64,000 bases of DNA from Lota lota (taxonomy: Eukaryota; Chordata; Actinopteri; Gadiformes; Lotidae), in the NCBI GenBank assembly GCA_026745465.1, contig JACYXH010000114.1, forward strand, positions 865,907-929,906. Reading direction: 5' to 3'. Of the stretch, positions 60,005 to 64,000 are shown piece after piece; the stretch's first letter is position 1; each line of letters opens with the position of its first letter. The position numbers were made by a program, and so were the translations under genes. A model generated the notes under the pieces. That model was given only the letters and a program-made list of their open reading frames with translations. It was not told the DNA's origin and did no database searches.

Positions 60005-60715
60005 TCAAGGTGGCGCCCTGTTGCTCTCACCCCCATAGTGAGCAAATGCTTTGAGAAGCTTATCAAGGTGCTGATCTGCAGAATGCTGCCACCCACCCTG
60101 GACCCTCACCAATTTGCCTACAGGAATAACAGATAGACAGATGACGCCATTGCCACAGCACTCCACTCAGCCCTCACCCACCTTGACAAGAGGAACTCCT
60201 ATGTGAGGATGCTGTTCGTGGGCTATAGTTCAGCATTCAACACCATAGTCCCCTCCAGACTTGACAGCAAACTCAGGGACCTAGGCATGGACCCTGGCCT
60301 ATGCGACTGGATCCTTAGCTTCCTGTTGGATTGAAAACAGGTGGTGAAGATGGGTTCTAAGATCTCCGCCCCCCTGACCATCAGCACAGGAGCCCCCCAG
60401 GGCTGTGTTCTAAGCCCCCTCCTGTACTCCCTGTACACCCCGTGGCCACACACAGCTGATTATCTGCATTATATTGTTCTGTATTTTGCACAGCATTTTA
60501 TTTATTTACTTTTTGCAATACCACCGTGGCTGGTACTACTACCGCTTGACACTTGTATTGATGTTGCTACTTATTATTATTTATTATTACTTACTTTGTT
60601 ATTGTGATCTTGTATTGATGCTGCTGTGTGACTGTTGAGGATCCAATCCTAAGAATTTTACTCTTGCGTACTTGTACGTTAGGATGTAATAAAAGCAACT
60701 CTGATTCTGAATACC
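60005..60715 (+). mobile_element. LINE (CR1/Rex-like) 3' end, truncated
   Basis: Carries a reverse-transcriptase fragment: [43 protein letters not shown], then STGAPQGCVLSPLLYSLYT near 60390-60435. Stops interrupt it near 60131 and 60333. It is followed by an AT-rich 3' UTR ending TGTAATAAAAGCAACTCTG. It is 5'-truncated, as is usual for LINE copies. Confidence 0.82.
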
Positions 60716-61015
60716 TAAATTATATCAATAATACACAACGGGGCAAGCTAGGCTTTTTTTCTTTAGAAAACCCCCAAAACAAATGCTAAAATGTGTCACT
60801 GGGTTGTCGAACAAAGATCACAGAAATGGCGCTGGTTTCTATAAATGTTGAACCCCATTCTTCAAAATTTTTATATTTACTAATCACCTTTTCAATTAAT
60901 TTCTTTAACATGGTTGGGATAGGACATTTGAGGTGATTTTGTTCTCATGTGACCCAAGATTGCAGAATATGATCAAATTGAACATGAATTGTAAACCTAC
61001 CTTTTTGTATTCCAG

Positions 61016-61648
61016 TGAGGTCTATGCAGCCCATGCAGTGGCTTCGCTAAAAACAGCCCTCATCAAGCTAGGAGAGATATGGGAAGAGATAGGAATCCCG
61101 GAAGACCAACGCCTCCAGAGAACCAACGTGGTCCAGCAGCACATCAAAGGTCTGCTGGACATGATGATCGACGAGGAGGAAGAGATGAAGAATCGGCTGC
61201 AGACCAGCCTGGAGACATGCCGCAAGGAGCTTGACGACCTGTGCGTTGAACTCCAGATGCCCACCTTCCAGGAGGAAGAGGGCGCCAACCATGCTGCAGC
61301 TAGAGAAGGACCGACGCACACGGCGCGACGTGATGCTGAAACACAAGAAGCAGAGGATGGACGACCTGCAAGCTCTGCGACATCCTGTGCTCCACGCCCT
61401 TCTGCATCGACTGTGACCGCGTGCCGTCCGTGGAGCGGCTGGACGGCTTCCGCTCCTACATCGCAAGCCTCGTCACGGAGAAGCAGCGGCGGCACGCAGA
61501 GTTTTGGAGCACCAAGGAGCAGATCATCGTCTCCATGGAGGACCTGGAGAGGCTGCCCGAGACCAGCTTCGAGAGGGACGTGATGTACGAGGAAGCCTTC
61601 TGCCTATCCAACGACAACATCGCCTCGCTCAAACTTCTGCTCACCCAG
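61016..61648 (+). CDS. prc1: PRC1-like protein regulator of cytokinesis, 5' large exon (two frameshifts)
   Basis: Acceptor TTTTTGTATTCCAG at 61015 opens an exon whose frame reads EIWEEIGIPEDQRLQRTNVV and LLDMMIDEEEEMKNRL, highly similar to vertebrate PRC1 near its N terminus. A +1 shift near 61287 moves to LQLEKDRRTRRDVM, and a second shift near 61370 moves to LCDILC...VPSVERLDGF, FERDVMYEEAFCLSNDNIAS. The donor GTACGG is at 61649 (phase 0). PRC1 is a coiled-coil dimer that bundles antiparallel microtubules at the central spindle and recruits kinesin-4. The start codon exon was not found upstream. No internal introns appear where PRC1 genes usually have several. Confidence 0.8.
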
Positions 61649-61950
61649 GTACGGTGTGCGTGTCGTTGCATCGTACGACATGACCATGTTAATATTTGTT
61701 GTATATCCCCGCTTGTTGTAGTAGATTTCTTCTGTACATAGTTGTGTTTGTGTACATTCACATACATATACATCCACATACATGCTGTGGACGAGCTGGG
61801 GACCACAATCAGCGATAACCAGTCCCTTTTGAAGATTTGAGTTTCCGTATCGTCACATTAACTTAAACACAACGCACCAGCAGCTTTGACAATTTAAATG
61901 TAATCGTGTATCTCCTTTCCCCCCACCCCCCCCCAACACCACCTCTTTAG

Positions 61951-63047
61951 TTGGAAGACTGCAAGGCGGAGAACCAACGCCGGTGCTCGGCGTACCGCCA
62001 CAAAATCCAGGAGCTGTGGGGAAGGCTCCAGATCCCCCAGGAGGAGAGGGAGTCCATGTCAGCACACATGGTCCACTCCAAGAAGAAGAACGTGGTGGAG
62101 GCGCTCCGGGCCGAGGTCGAGCGGCTGGAGGCCCTCAAGATGAAGAATATCAGGAGCTTCGTCGAGGGCCTCCGTGCGGAGGTGGCCCTCCTCTGGGACA
62201 AGTGCTTCTACAGCGTCGAGCAGCGGCAGGAGTTCGCCCCGCACTACGACGAAGAGGACGCCTTCACGGAGGAGCTGCTGCAACGCCACGAAGCAGAGGT
62301 GTCGACGCTGAGGCAGCGCTACGAGGAGCACAGGGCGCTGTTCGAGGGCGTCGCCCGGTGGCAGGAGAGCTGGACGCTGTTCCTGGAGCTCGACCACAAG
62401 GCCAACGACCCCTCCAGGCTGAACAACCGCGGTGGGAACCTTCTCAAGGAGCAGAAGCAGAGGGCCGACCTGCTGAAGAGCCTGCCCAAGCTGGAGAAGA
62501 GCCCGAGGGCCCAGATCGACCTCTGGGAGCAGGAGTGCGGCGGGGAGTTCCGGGTCGACGGGCAGCAGTTCCTCGACTACGTGCGGCAGCAGTGGTCGGC
62601 CTTCCACGACGAGAAGGAGAAGATGGAGAGGCAAATGAAGAAAACCAAGCAGTTCGAGGAGAAGCTGAAGTTCGGCGCAGTGGCGAGGACGCTGTCGAAG
62701 AGGCGCCTGGCGACCGCCCCCACGTCAGGCAAGGTGAGGAAGCTCAACGTCGTTTCCTCGTCTCCACCCCCAACAGCACCCTGGGCTCTGGTTTCGGGGG
62801 CACTTTCTGCCACAGCTCGGGCCCCCGGCCGCCTCTCTCCGTCCATAAAAGCCTTGGCCTGCGCACGCCTGTGAACGGAAAGGCGTCTCACTCGTTGGAA
62901 CGGAACAAGGACAACACCACGCCCCACCCTGATGAGAACGCCCTGAACGGGCCATCAAGGCCCAAGGTAACCCCGACTACATGTTCAACTCAGTTGAACC
63001 TTTCGAAGGCAACCAAGCGGCTTAACTCCACCGTCAGGCATCACTGA
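61951..63047 (+). CDS. prc1: PRC1-like, second large exon with spectrin-like microtubule-binding region
   Basis: Acceptor ACCTCTTTAG at 61950 continues in phase 0: LWGRLQIPQEERESM, WDKCFYSVEQRQEFAPHYDE, LFLELDHKANDPSRLNNRGG, NLLKEQKQRADLLKSLPKLE, WEQECGGEF, then LSKRRLATAP and GKVRKLN. These follow PRC1 collinearly through the microtubule-binding region to the basic tail. A third shift between about 62735 and 62765 moves to the frame with STLGSGFGGTFCHSS, ending at TGA 63045-63047, shorter than human PRC1 (about 620 residues). The 300-bp intron before it is the only one seen here. GC-rich third positions contrast with the AT-rich surroundings. Confidence 0.82.
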
Positions 63048-63157
63048 TTGTTCAGCGACCAGGAGTCATTCAGCTCTTTGGTAATTTGGCATTGTTTTAT
63101 TTTAATTTTATTATATAGGTTTCTCTTTTTGTTATTCCATTGTTTGACCTTTCTTTA

Positions 63158-63181
63158 TTAACTATATATATATATATATAC
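63158..63181. repeat. TA microsatellite and nearby GT tracts
   Basis: Twelve or so TA units in the presumed 3' UTR or flank of the PRC1-like gene; short GT tracts follow at 63446-63466 and 63493-63520. Confidence 0.7.
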
Positions 63182-63777
63182 ATATGAAAAAAGCCAGACG
63201 TGTATGGAATTGTTTTGGTGAACCTGTTCAATGTAATCAAGTCTCTCAAATGTGTACTGTTTTTATGGTTTTCCCTCCAGGATGATATTTCTGTTATACA
63301 TTTTGTTGGGAAATCTGTTGTTCATTATAATATCTCATTTTAAATAGCCCTTTTGCATTTCATAATGTCCATTTATACTCAAATTGCTTTCCTTTGGCTG
63401 GAATCACATTGGGATTGTTTTTCATTGGGTTCATTTGTTAAAATGTGTGGTGTGTGTGTGTGTGTGCATGTCCCCATGCACTTTCCTTGATGTGTGTGTT
63501 TGTGTGTGTGTTGTGTGTTGTGTTTGCATGCCACTGATCCCGTCCATACATGTTCATTTTATAAAAAGAATGTCAGCTGTTACAAATGTCTTGTTTGTGT
63601 TGAACCTAACAAGGAAATCGATTACTAAAAACCTTTTTAGTCTTACATAAGTAACAAATGCCAGTCTCCACAAATTAAGGGAACAGCAATAGAAAATTAT
63701 TGTCAATGTTGCTCATGTTTCCTAAAAAAAAACTTGCATCTGAGAATGTGGTAGTTCTTACCACAAACTGTTTTCAG

Positions 63778-64000
63778 TACTTTTTAAAGAATCCCATCAG
63801 TGATGAAATATGCTCCTTAATATATGGAATAACTGAGGTGGCATCATAGTCAATAGTGTCAACAAATTATTGCAGGTTCTCGAATGAATCAGTATTTCCT
63901 TCATCAAGTCGCCTGCCCCACATTGCAAGCTTTCGAGTGAAAGAGCTGATCTTGTCTGTGACCTGAGGGATGTGTTTCTTTCCTTGAAGCTGTAGATTTA
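63778..64000 (-). pseudogene. hAT transposase fragment running off the window
   Basis: Reading leftward from the right edge on the minus strand: NLQLQGKKHIPQVTDKISSF, TRKLAMWGRRLDEGNTDSFE, a stop (TAA near 63873), then DATSVIPYIKEHISSLMGFF. It resembles the segment after HLNELNLRLQGKDN in the hAT gene at 34355-34675 and related SCAND3/ZBED5-like transposases. 5' part lies outside the window. Confidence 0.65.

Noticed and set aside
61022..61495. Minus-strand 157-codon frame and frames at 62059-62634 antisense to the PRC1-like exons
   Set aside because: Shadow frames of a GC-rich coding exon; the plus strand has clear PRC1 similarity.
62730..62775. Short GTGAGG...CAACAG intron in the PRC1-like gene that would bridge the third frameshift
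   Set aside because: It would be about 43 bp, would remove conserved VRKLN codons and would not restore the needed frame.

Overview
The window is teleost fish genomic DNA. The evidence is vertebrate exon-intron genes (PDLIM4-type PDZ exons and a PRC1-like gene), a fish-type set of mobile elements (chromodomain Ty3/Gypsy of the sushi/Tf1 type, BEL/Pao, hAT, Tc1, tRNA-derived SINE, CR1/Rex-like LINE, THAP/YqaJ DNA transposons) and very long CA/GT and GAAA microsatellites. I cannot name the species. Most of the 64 kb is repeats and introns, and most long reading frames belong to mobile elements.

Layout. 1-16.2 kb: minus-strand 5' part of pdlim4. Exon 1 (16063-16155) and exon 2 (1532-1683) together encode a PDZ domain, separated by an intron of about 14.4 kb full of microsatellites, a 36-bp minisatellite and two hAT remnants. 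16.2-20.2 kb: sparse DNA with a SINE and a solo LTR. 20.24-25.19 kb: a nearly complete minus-strand chromovirus ('element A') with a 5-bp target duplication, three in-frame stops, a -1 frameshift site and a self-priming primer site. 25.3-27.6 kb: an LTR remnant, a degenerate tandem repeat and a solo LTR. 27.55-33.08 kb: a BEL/Pao element with nearly identical LTRs but no reverse transcriptase. 33.23-37.64 kb: a palindromic hAT composite flanked as one unit by an 8-bp duplication. 38.2-40.4 kb: two possible exons of an unknown minus-strand gene, with a Tc1 transposon between them. 41.05-46.38 kb: a second, more decayed chromovirus ('element B'). 46.4-50.9 kb: a local duplication, a hAT-derived pseudogene, a GT repeat and a dispersed repeat. 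51.3-57.3 kb: a broken intron-bearing THAP/DDE transposase gene, a truncated THAP exon and a convergent broken YqaJ-type nuclease gene. 58.18-59.22 kb: a long inverted repeat next to a tRNA-like segment. 60.0-60.7 kb: LINE 3' end. 61.0-63.05 kb: PRC1-like gene with few introns and three frameshifts. The window ends in another hAT fragment.

Host functions are limited to pdlim4 (actin/Z-disc adaptor) and the PRC1-like gene (microtubule bundling at the central spindle). They look unrelated and there is no operon-like organisation. The most informative content is the mechanics of the mobile elements: two independent sushi-type elements with matched self-priming and frameshift signals, a BEL deletion derivative that apparently moved recently, and a two-3'-ended hAT palindrome that seems to have inserted as a unit. 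No CRISPR arrays or intact RNA genes were seen.
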